Shown: positions 9,773 to 19,400, counted from the first letter of the stretch. The stretch is 64,000 bases of DNA from Halomonas sp. I5-271120 (GCF_030553075.1 NZ_CP130701.1:310001-374000); one strand, 5' to 3'. A program made the numbers and translations. Notes: generated by a model from the letters alone, not told the origin.

Positions 9773-10651
9773 TCAGGCGCCCCCCTCTTTGTCTTTCTGC
9801 ATATTCATGATCGCGGTGTAGAACACCCAACTGACCAGCAGGATGATCAGGAAGTAGATCAGCGAGAAGGCGGCAGAAGGACCGAGATCCTGCTGGCCGA
9901 TTGCCATGGTGGTCAGTGACTGACTCAGGAAGGTGGTCGAACTGCCTGGCCCGCCACCGGTCAGCACGAAGGGCTCGGCGTAGATCATGAAAGAGTGCAT
10001 GAAGCGCAGCAGCACCCCGATCACCAGCACGTTGGTCAGCTTGGGCAGTTGAATGAAGCGGAACACCGCCCAGCGCGAGGCGCGATCGATACGTGCCGCC
10101 TGGTAGTAGGCTTCGGGAATCGAGCGCAGACCGCTATAGCACAAAAGCGCGATCAGCGGCGTCCAGTGCCAGACGTCCATGATGATGATGGTGCCCCACG
10201 CATCCACCGCGCTGCGGGTGATGTTGTACTCGTAGCCCAGCTCGCGAAGCCCCCAGCCCATCAGGCCGATGTCGCCACGGGTAAAGATCTGCCAGATGCT
10301 GCCCACCACGTTCCAGGGAATCAGCAGCGGCAGCGTCACCAGGATCAGTACCGCCGAAGCCTGCCAGCCCTTCTTGGGCATCAGCAGGGCAATGCCGATA
10401 CCCAGCGGCACCTGAATGCAGAGCACCGTCAGCGAAAAGGCGAACTGGCGCAGCAACGCCGACTGCAGGGTCGGATCGTTGAGCATTTGCACGAACCATT
10501 CGGTGCCGGTGAAAAAGCGGGTGTTGGCATCGAACACGTCCTGCACCGAATAGTTGACGACGGTCATCAACGGAATGATCGCCGAGAAGGCCACCAGCGC
10601 CAGCATCGGCAGGATCAGCAGCCAGGCCTTGTTGTCGTAGACCTTATTCAT
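9773..10651 (-). CDS. glpP: Glycerol ABC transporter permease (first subunit)
   Basis: A 292-residue MalF-type permease with six helices; its EAA loop reads YYQAARIDRASRWAVFRFIQLP. The ATG at 10651 overlaps the last eight bases of glpT, a sign of translational coupling, and is preferred over the longer in-frame extension that would run inside glpT. Paired with GlpQ it forms the transmembrane dimer of the glycerol importer. Confidence 0.92.
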   Translation of the reverse strand: MNKVYDNKAWLLILPMLALVAFSAIIPLMTVVNYSVQDVFDANTRFFTGTEWFVQMLNDPTLQSALLRQFAFSLTVLCIQVPLGIGIALLMPKKGWQASAVLILVTLPLLIPWNVVGSIWQIFTRGDIGLMGWGLRELGYEYNITRSAVDAWGTIIIMDVWHWTPLIALLCYSGLRSIPEAYYQAARIDRASRWAVFRFIQLPKLTNVLVIGVLLRFMHSFMIYAEPFVLTGGGPGSSTTFLSQSLTTMAIGQQDLGPSAAFSLIYFLIILLVSWVFYTAIMNMQKDKEGGA

Positions 10652-11744
10652 GGTCGGTCTCCACACGGTATTCGTCGATATAGACGCCCAGGCGCCCCTG
10701 GGGGAAGCGGATGTAGGCCTTGCCCTTGGGCGTGACCTGGTCCTCATCGATACGCGCCTTGAGGGTCACGTCGCCAAGCGCCAGCGTCAGGATCGAATAG
10801 GTCCCCAAGTCCTGAGCGTTCACCACATCGACTGCCAGCGAGTCTTCCTCGGCGGTCTCGAAGACCTCCACGAAGTCGGGACGGATACCGAGGCGAATGT
10901 TGTCCGAGGAACTGCGGGCGATCATGTCCCGCATCTTGGGCGCGACCGGAATCACCACCTCACCGCAGCGAACCTGGTCATCTTTCACCGAGATATCGAG
11001 CAGGTTCATGCCGGGGCTGCCGATGAAATAGCCTACGAAGGTATGAGCCGGGCGCTCATAAAGCTCACGAGGGGTGCCGAACTGCACTACCTGGCCCTGG
11101 TACATGACCGCGATCTTGTCAGCGAACGTCGAGGCTTCCAGCTGATCGTGGGTCACATAGACCATGGTGATGTTGAAGCGCCGGTGGATCTCCTTGAGCT
11201 TACGGCGCAGCTTCCACTTGAGCTGCGGGTCGATCACGGTCAGCGGCTCGTCGAAGAGAATCGCCGAGACGTCTTCGCGGACCAGGCCGCGGCCCATGGA
11301 GACCTTCTGCTTTTCGTCGGCGGTCAGGTTCTTGGCCTTGCGCTTGAGCTGGGGGGTCAGCTCCAGCACGTCGGCCACTTCGAGCACCTTCTCGCGGATC
11401 TGCGTCTCGCCCATACCGGCGTTACGCAGCGGAAAAGCCAGGTTGTCGAATACCGTCATGGTGTCGTACACCACCGGGAACTGGAAAACCTGGGCGATGT
11501 TGCGCTGCTCGGGAGGTAGCGAGTTGACGCGCTCGCCATCGAACAGCACTTCCCCGCTTGAGGGCTCCAGCAGCCCGGAGATGATGTTGAGCAAGGTCGA
11601 CTTGCCACAGCCGGACGGCCCCAGCAAGGCATAGGCGCCGCCCTGGTGCCAGACATGATCCATCTCGCGAATCGCATAATCTTCTGGCCCGGACGGCGAC
11701 GGCAGATAGGAATGGGCGAGTTGCCGCAGGGTAATTTCCGCCAT
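10644..11744 (-). CDS. glpT: Glycerol ABC transporter ATPase with degenerate signature motif
   Basis: A 366-residue MalK-type ATPase with nucleotide-binding domain, then a C-terminal OB-like regulatory domain from about residue 240. Walker A is GPSGCGKST, Walker B ends ILFDEP, and the H-loop VTHDQLEA is normal. The signature motif is abnormal: where LSGGQ is expected the protein reads LTADE. In an ABC dimer its Walker A and H-loop work with the partner's signature, which is normal, so it should contribute the consensus catalytic site. The start at 11744 follows the glpS stop by one base. Confidence 0.92.
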   Translation of the reverse strand: MAEITLRQLAHSYLPSPSGPEDYAIREMDHVWHQGGAYALLGPSGCGKSTLLNIISGLLEPSSGEVLFDGERVNSLPPEQRNIAQVFQFPVVYDTMTVFDNLAFPLRNAGMGETQIREKVLEVADVLELTPQLKRKAKNLTADEKQKVSMGRGLVREDVSAILFDEPLTVIDPQLKWKLRRKLKEIHRRFNITMVYVTHDQLEASTFADKIAVMYQGQVVQFGTPRELYERPAHTFVGYFIGSPGMNLLDISVKDDQVRCGEVVIPVAPKMRDMIARSSSDNIRLGIRPDFVEVFETAEEDSLAVDVVNAQDLGTYSILTLALGDVTLKARIDEDQVTPKGKAYIRFPQGRLGVYIDEYRVETDHE

Positions 11745-11745
11745 C

Positions 11746-12834
11746 TTAGAGGCCTCCCAAATGCGCCGGAATATGAACCACGCCGCCCTGCCGATCGAAG
11801 GCATAGACCTTGTGCGTCGGCACGTAGAGAGTGACGGGGTCGTCAGGATCGAACTCGTGAACGCCTTCCAGCAGCACCGTCATCTCGAAGCGCTCGTTAT
11901 GTACGTGAAGGAAGGTTTCCGAGCCACTTAGCTCGGCCAGGTCGACGCGCATCTCGAGCGATAGATCGTCCGCCGCCTGAGGGTGCAGCGCGATATGCGA
12001 GGCGCGGATGCCGAAACGGAAGTCCCCCTCGCCCAGCGGACGCAGGTCATCATTGAGGGGGAACTGGATGCCACCATCGAGATGCACCTCGCGCCCGGTG
12101 ATGCGGCCATCGACGATATTGATCGGCGGCTCCGAGAACATCTCGGCGGCAAGGATGTCCTGGGGACGGTGATACACCTCTTCGGTGGGCCCGTACTGCA
12201 GCAGTCTTCCCTCATGCAGCACGGCGGTATTGCCGCCCAGCGCCAGCGCCTCGCCGGGCTCGGTGGTGGCATAGACCGCGATGCAATGGCGCTCGCTGAA
12301 CAGGGTGCGCAGTTCGTCGCGCAGCTCTTCACGCAGCTTGTAATCCAGGTTGACCAGCGGTTCGTCGAAGAGAATGACGTCGGCTTCCTTGACCAGCGCT
12401 CGCCCCATGGCGGTTCGCTGCTGCTGGCCACCGGACAGTTCCAGAGGAAAGCGGTCCAGCAGATGGTCGATGCGCAGCATCTCGGCGGTCTCGCGCACGC
12501 GACGATCGATATCGGCGCTGGCGACCTTGGCCAGCCTGAGCGGCGAGGCGATGTTCTCAAAGACGCTCAGCGCCGGATAGTTGATGAACTGCTGGTACAC
12601 CATCGAGACATTGCGACGACGCACCGAAACGCCGGTCACGTCGCGACCGTCCATCATGATGCGCCCACGGGTCGGAACTTCGAGCCCCGCCATCAGGCGC
12701 ATCAGCGTTGTCTTGCCTGCCAGGGTGCGCCCCAGCAGCACGTTGAACGACCCCGGGGCTAATTCCATATTCACGCCTTCGATATGGGTGGCGCCGTTGA
12801 CCACGTGGTCGATGTTCTCAAGGATCAGGGACAT
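11746..12834 (-). CDS. glpS: Glycerol ABC transporter ATPase with altered H-loop
   Basis: First gene of the glycerol operon. A 362-residue MalK-type ATPase with Walker A (GRTLAGKTT), an intact LSGGQQQR signature and Walker B ILFDEP, followed by a C-terminal beta domain. The H-loop, normally VTHDQ, reads ATTEP, so the switch histidine is absent. Because this H-loop shares a nucleotide site with the degenerate signature of GlpT, the dimer should have one weak and one active site. The start is ATG 12834, with a GAGAA element upstream and no better alternative. Confidence 0.92.
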   Translation of the reverse strand: MSLILENIDHVVNGATHIEGVNMELAPGSFNVLLGRTLAGKTTLMRLMAGLEVPTRGRIMMDGRDVTGVSVRRRNVSMVYQQFINYPALSVFENIASPLRLAKVASADIDRRVRETAEMLRIDHLLDRFPLELSGGQQQRTAMGRALVKEADVILFDEPLVNLDYKLREELRDELRTLFSERHCIAVYATTEPGEALALGGNTAVLHEGRLLQYGPTEEVYHRPQDILAAEMFSEPPINIVDGRITGREVHLDGGIQFPLNDDLRPLGEGDFRFGIRASHIALHPQAADDLSLEMRVDLAELSGSETFLHVHNERFEMTVLLEGVHEFDPDDPVTLYVPTHKVYAFDRQGGVVHIPAHLGGL

Positions 12835-12989
12835 GTCGTTCTCATGGGCAGCATGGGTGAATCAGCGCGAGACAACCTGCAAGCAGACGTCGCGCGACAT
12901 GGCAGCGGAGAGATCAGTAACACTAGGCGAGCTCCTGTTTGTTGTTGTAAGAAGCGATTCAGGAGGACAAGTGCACATCAGCGCATCTT

Positions 12990-13009
12990 GATGTTCGCTT
13001 GCAAACATA
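12990..13009. promoter_or_regulatory. GlpR-type operator
   Basis: The sequence GATGTTCGCTTGCAAACATA matches 15 of 20 positions of one form of the E. coli GlpR consensus (WATGTTCGWT-AWCGAACATW) when compared by hand. GlpR, a DeoR-family repressor, senses glycerol-3-phosphate. The location 156 bp before the first transporter gene fits repression of the whole glycerol operon. Confidence 0.75.
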
Positions 13010-13030
13010 CGAACACTCACAGATGTTCGT
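13009..13030. promoter_or_regulatory. Second GlpR-type half-site pair
   Basis: Seven-base arms ACGAACA and TGTTCGT form a perfect inverted pair separated by eight bases, touching the first operator. These are the same half-sites as in GlpR boxes but facing outward, so a second dimer could bind beside the first. Confidence 0.5.
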
Positions 13031-13127
13031 TTCAGTGCTCAGACTAGTCGAGAGGGGGTATGGCGGCAACGCAAACTGGGCGTTTCTAGCTTATACCTTG
13101 GTCTACAAGGCCCTAAAAATCAGTAAA

Positions 13128-13185
13128 ATGATCGAAAAATGCGAAAATAACAGGAAGGCGGCACGACATTTTCGCTTTCGATCAT
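13128..13185. repeat. Long imperfect inverted repeat upstream of glp operon
   Basis: Arms 13128-13148 and 13168-13185 pair over 18 bases with one three-base bulge, around a 19-base loop. The arms contain ATGATCGAAA and GCGAAAAT. There is no T-run on either strand. It could be a regulator site or an RNA hairpin; the function is unknown. Confidence 0.6.
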
Positions 13186-13322
13186 GGAAAGAAAGCCCAA
13201 CCGAACATTCGACGGCACATCACAGCGCCGCCGAAGGGTTGATGGGGAACATAACATCAGGGAAAGAAGGCGGGATGCGGCTGGGGTTGGATTTAGTCGA
13301 GCTGGATTGAACCGGGTTGAAT

Positions 13323-13358
13323 TGAGGCGAGTGGATTGCGCTGGATTGCGTCGCCTCA
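13323..13358 (-). terminator. Possible terminator hairpin overlapping a stop codon
   Basis: An 8-bp inverted repeat (TGAGGCGA / TCGCCTCA, 20-base spacer) begins with the stop codon of the small gene at 13356-13712. No poly-T tail follows, so termination is uncertain. Confidence 0.35.
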
Positions 13359-13712
13359 GGAATTGCCTTTCTCACCGGATCTTGGCTCGTCACCCTTACC
13401 TTCACCGGCCTGACGTCCGCTCCCGGCTTTCTCATCACCATGGTCGCCTGACGGTTTCGACTGGTTGTCGCACGCCGATACCCTACCGCCATGTGCCTTA
13501 GGATCTATTTTCTGTTCGAGTCGCTCGGCGCCGTCGGCCAAGGATTCGTGATAGCGAGACCAGTCTTCCCAGTCGTGGGGCGTGCCACTGCGGGGGCGAT
13601 GCTGTCCTGCCTCGATGGCTCTGGACCAGGCCAGCTCCTCAAGGGTATGCGGTTTTTCCTCTTCCTTGTCCAGGTCGATGCCTTTCTTGGCGAGATATTG
13701 GCGAGCATCCAT
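13356..13712 (-). CDS. Small hydrophilic hypothetical protein
   Basis: I do not recognise the family. The 118-residue product is strongly charged: residues 1-75 look foldable (MDARQYLAKKGIDLD..., with a HDWEDWSRYHESLADGAERL helix), and the last 40 residues are low-complexity (Gly, Lys, Asp, Ser), probably disordered. There are no membrane segments and no signal peptide. GGAGAG five bases before the ATG supports translation. It stands alone between the glycerol control region and a divergent flavoprotein gene. Confidence 0.65.
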   Translation of the reverse strand: MDARQYLAKKGIDLDKEEEKPHTLEELAWSRAIEAGQHRPRSGTPHDWEDWSRYHESLADGAERLEQKIDPKAHGGRVSACDNQSKPSGDHGDEKAGSGRQAGEGKGDEPRSGEKGNS

Positions 13713-14041
13713 AAGGACTCTCCTCTAGGCTCTTGTCGGTGTTGCGACTTTCGGGGCCAGCGCCGGCAAACTAGCCAAACCTGCTCCGAAACCGGCTGTT
13801 CCATCACCATTCTACTCTTCATGACTCAGGTCGGTGATGGGTGTTTCATCAGCGAAAGCTATCGCTGAGTTCAAATCAATCAAATTCCTCTCTCACTGAC
13901 GTACCGGGATACTCGTAGGCGTTTTACGCTAGGCAGCGTCGCCTTAGGTCTGAGATAGCATCGATGTTGTCGACATACCTCTGGGCAAATGCGGTCAGGA
14001 CCGCGTCTCATACACGCCGCTGCCCGCTCACTCATTCGGAT
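13713..14041. other. Divergent intergenic region
   Basis: This 329-base gap separates a leftward gene and a rightward gene and should hold promoters for both. A small CAGCGA...TCGCTG inverted repeat lies near 13850-13868. I see no gene, RNA or recognisable operator. Confidence 0.5.
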
Positions 14042-15523
14042 ATGGAACTGGATATGCAAGAACGTCAGGTTGATGTCGCCATCATCGGTGCCGGTACCGC
14101 CGGTCTCGGCGCCTACCGCGCCGCTAAACAGCACACCGATTCCGTGGTCATGATCGAGGGTGGCCCTTACGGTACCACCTGCGCCCGGGTGGGCTGCATG
14201 CCCTCGAAGCTCTTGATCGCCGCTGCCGAGGCCGCCCACCAAGCCGCTGATACCGAGGCCTTCGGCATCCGCCTCAATGGCGAGATCGAAGTCAATGGTG
14301 CAGCGGTGATGGCGCGCGTGAAACGTGAACGTGACCGTTTCGTCGGTTTCGTGCTCGAATCGGTCGAGCGCATTCCCGCCGACGACAAGCTACACGGCTA
14401 TGCCCGCTTTGAAGGCCCCAACACCCTGCTCGTTGATGATCACACCCGCGTACACGCCAAGCGGGTAGTGATCGCCAGCGGTTCACGGCCCAGCTACCCC
14501 GGTTTCTTCGAGGCTGCCGGCGACAGACTGATCATCAACGACGACGTTTTCGAATGGGACAACCTGCCGGAGTCGGTTGCTGTATTCGGCCCCGGCGTTA
14601 TCGGCCTCGAGCTTGGCCAGGCATTGCACCGCCTCGGCGTGCGGCTGAGAGTGTTTGGCGTCGGCGGCGCCCTAGGCCCTCTTCAGGATGACGCCGTGCG
14701 TGACGTCGCGGATCGCACCTTCAACCAGGAGTTCTACGTCGACCCCGATGCCCAAGTAGAGGCCATCGAGCGAGACGGCGACAGCGTGGTGGTGACCTTC
14801 CTCGAGCGCGACAGTGGCCAGCGCCTGACCGAGCGCTTCGACTACCTGCTCGCCGCCACCGGGCGTCGCCCTAACGTCGACCGGCTCTCGATCGAGAACG
14901 CCAATCTGACGCTTAACGACAAGGGCGTGCCGACCTACAACACCTTTACCCTGCAGTGTCGCAATGCCGAAGGCGGCCCCAGTCATATTTTCATCGCTGG
15001 AGACGCCGACCAGGACCTGCCTCTGCTGCATGAAGCCAGCGACGAAGGGCGCATCGCCGGCGACAACGCCGGGCGCTACCCCGAAATGCGCGCCGGCCAG
15101 CGCCGCACACCGTTGGCGGTAGTGTTTAGCGATCCACAGATGGCAACGGTGGGGCTCAGCTATGCTGAACTCGAAAGGCGCTACGGCGGATGTGACTGCC
15201 TGGCCAGCGGCGAGGTGTCTTTCGAAGGCCAAGGCCGCTCACGAGTGATGCGAGTCAACAAGGGGCTGATGCGGGTCTATGCCGAGCAGGGCAGCGGGCT
15301 CTTCCTTGGCGCTGAGATATTTGGCCCGCGCGCCGAGCACCTGGCGCACTTGCTGGCCTGGGCACAGCAACAGCGCATGACGGTCGCCCAGATGCTGGAG
15401 ATGCCGTTCTATCACCCGGTCATCGAAGAAGGTCTACGTACCGCCCTTCGCGACCTGAACGCCAATCTGCAGCTCGGTTCTCGGATCGTTGAGCGCTGCA
15501 TGGAATGCGGACCGGGCGACTGA
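14042..15523 (+). CDS. Dihydrolipoamide-dehydrogenase-like flavoprotein
   Basis: A 493-residue class I pyridine nucleotide-disulphide oxidoreductase. It has an FAD-binding GAGTAG motif near residue 20, the redox-active disulphide CARVGC about residue 45, an NAD-binding segment [12 protein letters not shown] and the dimerisation domain with the catalytic pair in [10 protein letters not shown]. There is an extra C-terminal tail with two cysteines (ERCMEC). No 2-oxoacid dehydrogenase genes are nearby, so it is more likely a stand-alone lipoamide- or mercuric-reductase-like enzyme. I use ATG 14042; ATG 14054 is also possible. The CBS protein follows closely. Confidence 0.88.
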   Translation: MELDMQERQVDVAIIGAGTAGLGAYRAAKQHTDSVVMIEGGPYGTTCARVGCMPSKLLIAAAEAAHQAADTEAFGIRLNGEIEVNGAAVMARVKRERDRFVGFVLESVERIPADDKLHGYARFEGPNTLLVDDHTRVHAKRVVIASGSRPSYPGFFEAAGDRLIINDDVFEWDNLPESVAVFGPGVIGLELGQALHRLGVRLRVFGVGGALGPLQDDAVRDVADRTFNQEFYVDPDAQVEAIERDGDSVVVTFLERDSGQRLTERFDYLLAATGRRPNVDRLSIENANLTLNDKGVPTYNTFTLQCRNAEGGPSHIFIAGDADQDLPLLHEASDEGRIAGDNAGRYPEMRAGQRRTPLAVVFSDPQMATVGLSYAELERRYGGCDCLASGEVSFEGQGRSRVMRVNKGLMRVYAEQGSGLFLGAEIFGPRAEHLAHLLAWAQQQRMTVAQMLEMPFYHPVIEEGLRTALRDLNANLQLGSRIVERCMECGPGD

Positions 15524-15581
15524 CCCAACCCGGGGCCAAGCGACGCAACGGGTCACTACCGTTGAAGCAAGGAGACTGACG

Positions 15582-15995
15582 ATGCCACAGACCGCTCCCA
15601 GTATCGTACGCGATATCATGTCCCGCGATTGCTATAGGGTGACCAGTAATACCTCGATCACCCAACTGGTCAAGGGCCTTGGGCTGCACCGGCTGCCAGG
15701 CGTGCCGGTTGTCGATGACCGAGATCATCTGATCGGCTTCATCTCCGAGCAGGACGTGCTTGGCAAGTTGCTTCAGAGCGCCTACCTCAACGACGAGGCG
15801 CCACTGGTCAGGGAACTGATGCGCCACGAAGTACTGTCGGTGGCGCCTGCCAAGAGCATCACCGACCTTGCCCAGGAAATGCTCGGCACCAAGCCAAAGG
15901 TTTACCCGGTCGTGGAACAGGAGCGTCTGGTGGGTATCGTGACGCGTCGCGACATCCTCAGCGCCATTCTGCAAATGCGCGGCGGGCACCACTAG
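15582..15995 (+). CDS. Two-CBS-domain protein
   Basis: A 137-residue protein made of a tandem CBS pair: first domain about residues 8-62 (VRDIMSRDCYRVT...LIGFISEQDVL), second about 75-132 (VRELMRHEVLSVAP...LVGIVTRRDILSAIL). Such modules bind adenine nucleotides and regulate partners. AAGGAG seven bases before the ATG marks a strong start. It follows the flavoprotein gene by 58 bp on the same strand, so the two are probably co-transcribed; any regulatory link is an inference. Confidence 0.88.
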   Translation: MPQTAPSIVRDIMSRDCYRVTSNTSITQLVKGLGLHRLPGVPVVDDRDHLIGFISEQDVLGKLLQSAYLNDEAPLVRELMRHEVLSVAPAKSITDLAQEMLGTKPKVYPVVEQERLVGIVTRRDILSAILQMRGGHH

Positions 15996-16044
15996 GCGCC
16001 AGCCGATACCGCCTCCAAGCTCACGCTCCAACGTCATACCCAGA

Positions 16045-16085
16045 CGAGCGCTGCCCGGCCTTCAAAAAAGGCCGGGCAGCGCTCG
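16045..16085. terminator. Strong 18-bp hairpin after the CBS gene
   Basis: A perfect 18-bp stem (arms 16045-16062 and 16068-16085) encloses the loop CAAAA. It lies 50 bp after the CBS gene stop. There is no T-run on the plus strand, so it may block or stabilise the transcript end without being a classical terminator. Confidence 0.6.
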
Positions 16086-16130
16086 TTGCGCTCGCCTCTT
16101 CATGGCCGAGCCACCTCTCGCCATACAGGC

Positions 16131-16160
16131 AAAAAAAACGCCATGTGAGAGCACATGGCG
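16131..16160 (-). terminator. Rho-independent terminator on minus strand
   Basis: On the minus strand a 9-bp stem CGCCATGTG/CACATGGCG with a four-base loop is followed directly by eight T residues. The only minus-strand gene upstream is the LOV-GGDEF-EAL gene ending at 16467, so its message would run antisense through tRNA-Gly before stopping here, unless a small minus-strand RNA starts in between. Confidence 0.75.
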
Positions 16161-16345
16161 GTAAGGATCGGAACCTGAGTATTCACTCCTAACTGCGACT
16201 GCTATCGCCAAGGAATTTGTACTCACCTTCTGTGACCGCGCCCTACCGAAAACTATCCATCCCGCTCGAAAAAATTCTTACACCACCATTTCTCGGTCCG
16301 AGGCTAGACGCTGTCTAACACATTGGTTACAGTGCCAATCGGTTC

Positions 16346-16419
16346 GCGGGTGTAGCTCAATGGTAGAGCAGAAGCTTCCCAAGCTTAAGACGAGGGTTCG
16401 ATTCCCTTCACCCGCTCCA
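16346..16419 (+). tRNA. tRNA-Gly (anticodon CCC)
   Basis: A 74-base cloverleaf with encoded CCA. The acceptor stem is GCGGGTG/CACCCGC, the T-arm holds GGTTCGATTCC, and the anticodon loop TTCCCAA gives CCC at 16378-16380, which reads GGG glycine codons. It is the only tRNA in the window and has no integrase or other sign of use as an attachment site beside it. Confidence 0.95.
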
Positions 16420-16466
16420 AAAGCCCGCATCATATTGCTCAGACTGCCCTTCCCTCCTCGTAAGCA

Positions 16467-19400
16467 TCAGAACTCAGGAGTTCGAGCAAGAAATTGCTCC
16501 AGTTGTTCAAGCGGCATTGGCTTGGCAAGCAAGAACCCCTGAAAGATCTCGCAGCCATCATCAGCGAGGCACTGCAGCTGGTCCTCAGTCTCCACCCCCT
16601 CGGCTACCACCTGCAGTTCCATGTGTTTCGCCATGGAAATAATGCTTTGAACGATTGCCCTATCGTTGCCATCCACCGCCAGGTCACGGATGAAGCTGCG
16701 ATCGATCTTGACCTTGCTAACCGGCAGCTGTTTCAGGTAGCTAAGGCTTGAGAAGCCAGTACCGAAATCATCGATGGCTACACCAACTCCCAATTCACGT
16801 AGGGCATGCAGAATCGAAATGGTGACTTCCTTATCCTCCATCAATACCCCCTCGGTGACCTCCAGCTCAAGCCAGTGTGGCGGAATATGGCTTTCCTCTA
16901 AGCGTTGCTCGAGCTGGCTGAGGAAGGTAGGTCGCTGGAACTGCATCGGCGACAGGTTAACGGCCACGCGGCAGCCTCTGGCTCCGAGTTCCTGCAGCTG
17001 CGGCAGGTCCTGACAGACCTGCGCCAACACCCACTCACTGATAGGAATGATCTGACCGGTAATTTCCGCGACCGGGATGAAGTTGCCCGGAGAGATCTGC
17101 CCCTTGGTCGGGTGCTGCCAGCGGATGAGAGCCTCAAAGCCCAACACATCACCGTCATAACTCATCAGCGGCTGATAATGCAGGGAAAATTCGTCCTTCT
17201 CGATAGCCTCCTGAATGTCCTTCCGTAACTCGACGCGCTTTGACAACCCCATGTTGAAGTGGTGACGGTACCAGAGCGCTGTGTTGCCGCCCTGTTTCTT
17301 GGCTGCATACATGGCGCTATCAGCCCACATGATCAGCTGCTCGGGGTGCTGTAATGACATCTCTCGACTCGAGGCCATGCCAATGCTGGCGGAGAGTCGG
17401 AAGACGTGATCGTCGACCTTATACGGGCGCGTGAGTGCTGCCAGCAAACGGTCGACGACCTTTTGCGCCTGATGTTCCTGCTCAAGGTTAGGCAAAAGCA
17501 CCAGAAACTCATCGCCGCCGAAGCGTCCCAGGGTGTCACCGGCACGAAGCTCTGTGGCAAGGCGCTCGGCAACGGCCACCAGCAGACGGTCTCCCATAGC
17601 GTGCCCGTGGGTGTCGTTGATCGGCTTGAAGTCATCGAGATCAATGAAGAACACCACCAGCAACTCATTTCTGCGCTGGGCGATTTCAGCATGGTGCTTC
17701 AGGCGCTCTTCAAACTTTGCACGGTTATAGGCATCGGTCAGAACATCATGACTTGCCTGGTGAGTCAGCGCCGCCTGATCGGCAATGCGTTGGGTGACAT
17801 CGTTTACGACGCCGATGAAATGGCTCACTGCCCCGTGTTCGTCACGCACTGGTGAAATGTGCAGATCATTCCAGAATCGCTCGCCATTCTTGCGATAGTT
17901 GCACAGCGTCACCTGAACATCACGCTGGTCATCCAGTCCTTGCCGGATTTCCTGAACCGTCTGGGGGTCGGTCTCGTGCCCTTGAAGGAACCGGCAGTTC
18001 CGCCCCTTGATCTCTGCGTTGCTATAGCCAGAGATGCGGCTAAAAGCATGGTTGGCGAATATGATCGGCATATCAGTCTGGTTGGCATCGACGATCAATA
18101 CACCATGAACACTGGCCTCAACGCTGCGCTCCAGGATGCGTAGTCGGGTTTCATCATTCTTGAGCGCAGTGATGTCCTTGGCGATACCAAAGACCCCGGT
18201 CACACGATCACCCATCATGATAGGAATGGTCGTGACATCAAGCTCATGGAGAGTGCCGCGTACGTCACGGTTCTGTAGCTCATACCGGAGGGCACGACCA
18301 GTCCGGGCAATCTCGAGTAGTGCTTGCCCTTGGGGAATGTCGCCAGTCTCGACGAACTGTGAGAAATGCTTGCCCAACATCTCGCTGGCCGGCAGCCCCG
18401 TTATCTCCGCTACTTGCGGGTTCAGGCTCAGGAAGAGCCCCTCCATATCCAAAGAGAAGACCGCATCAGGGTGATGCGTAAACAGGGAGCGATAGCGCTG
18501 CTCGCTTTCGACCAGGGCCTGACGGTCACGGTGACGCTCGATGGCCAGGGCGACAAGGTCGACGGCTTTGCTGGCCAGTTGACGTTCCTCGTTATCTGGC
18601 GCACCGGGCTCCGAGTGATATAGCGCTACTGTCGCCAAGACTTGCCCACGTGATGAGATCACCGGAAATGACCAGCAGGCGGCAAGCTCGTAGTGCTTTA
18701 CCAGGTCTTGATAGCCTTCCCAGCGCGGATCTGTCGCCAGATCCTCGCAAATAACCAGCTTGCGCGAGTAAGCGGCACTGCCACAGGCACCGACCTCTGG
18801 ACCGATTTTGACCCCGGTGAGTGCCTGGAGATACTTGCTAGGCAAGCTAGGGCCAATACCGTCATGGAAATAGGTCTGTGTATCATCACACAGCATGATC
18901 GTGCAGAAGGCCCCCGGTACCTGGCGCTCCAGCATTCGACAGACGGCTTCCAAGGACTTGTCCTGAGAGGTCTCCCCGGCAATCAGGGCCTGAGCCCGAT
19001 ACTGATACTGGAGCTGCCGATTGGCATGATCCAATTGCCGCGCACGCCCCTGACTCAGCCTCATGACTCCGATACTGAAAGCCAGCAGATAACTCAGGAT
19101 CAGGCTGCCGGCACCCACGCCGGTGGAAAGCAGCGACGAGGCCGACCAGGGGCCGGGGGGACCACCGAAGATCGCCAGGCGCAGGGGGGACGCACCGGGA
19201 AAATCGATGAAACGCTCGGCGAGCGGCTGCAGGGCCTGTTCGCTATCATCGTGTGCATGGTCTAGCGCCACCGGTTCTCCCAGTAGTCGATCATCCTGCT
19301 CGACATGCAGCACATAGTCGCCCAATTCGGGACGCATCTCCCGGAGAAGCAGCATGTTCAGATCTATTTGAGCGACCAGACGACCTGCCGCCGGACTGGG

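Larger units (their letters stand above)
12835..13355. other. Regulatory region upstream of the glycerol operon
   Basis: No gene is visible in these 521 bases. They contain GlpR-type sites (12990-13030), a long imperfect inverted repeat (13128-13185), and a stretch at about 13284-13350 rich in GGATTG/GGGTTG words. The base composition is lower in GC than the flanking genes around 13080-13180, as expected for a promoter. I do not place a -35/-10 pair with confidence. No GlpR gene lies in the window. Confidence 0.6.

Noticed and set aside
16045..16085. Mobile repeat (REP/BIME) element
   Set aside because: I see only one copy in the window; a strong hairpin after the CBS gene is explained well enough as a transcript-end structure.
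16346..16419. tRNA-Gly as a possible integration site of a mobile island
   Set aside because: No integrase, no repeated tRNA 3' end and no foreign-looking block were seen beside it.
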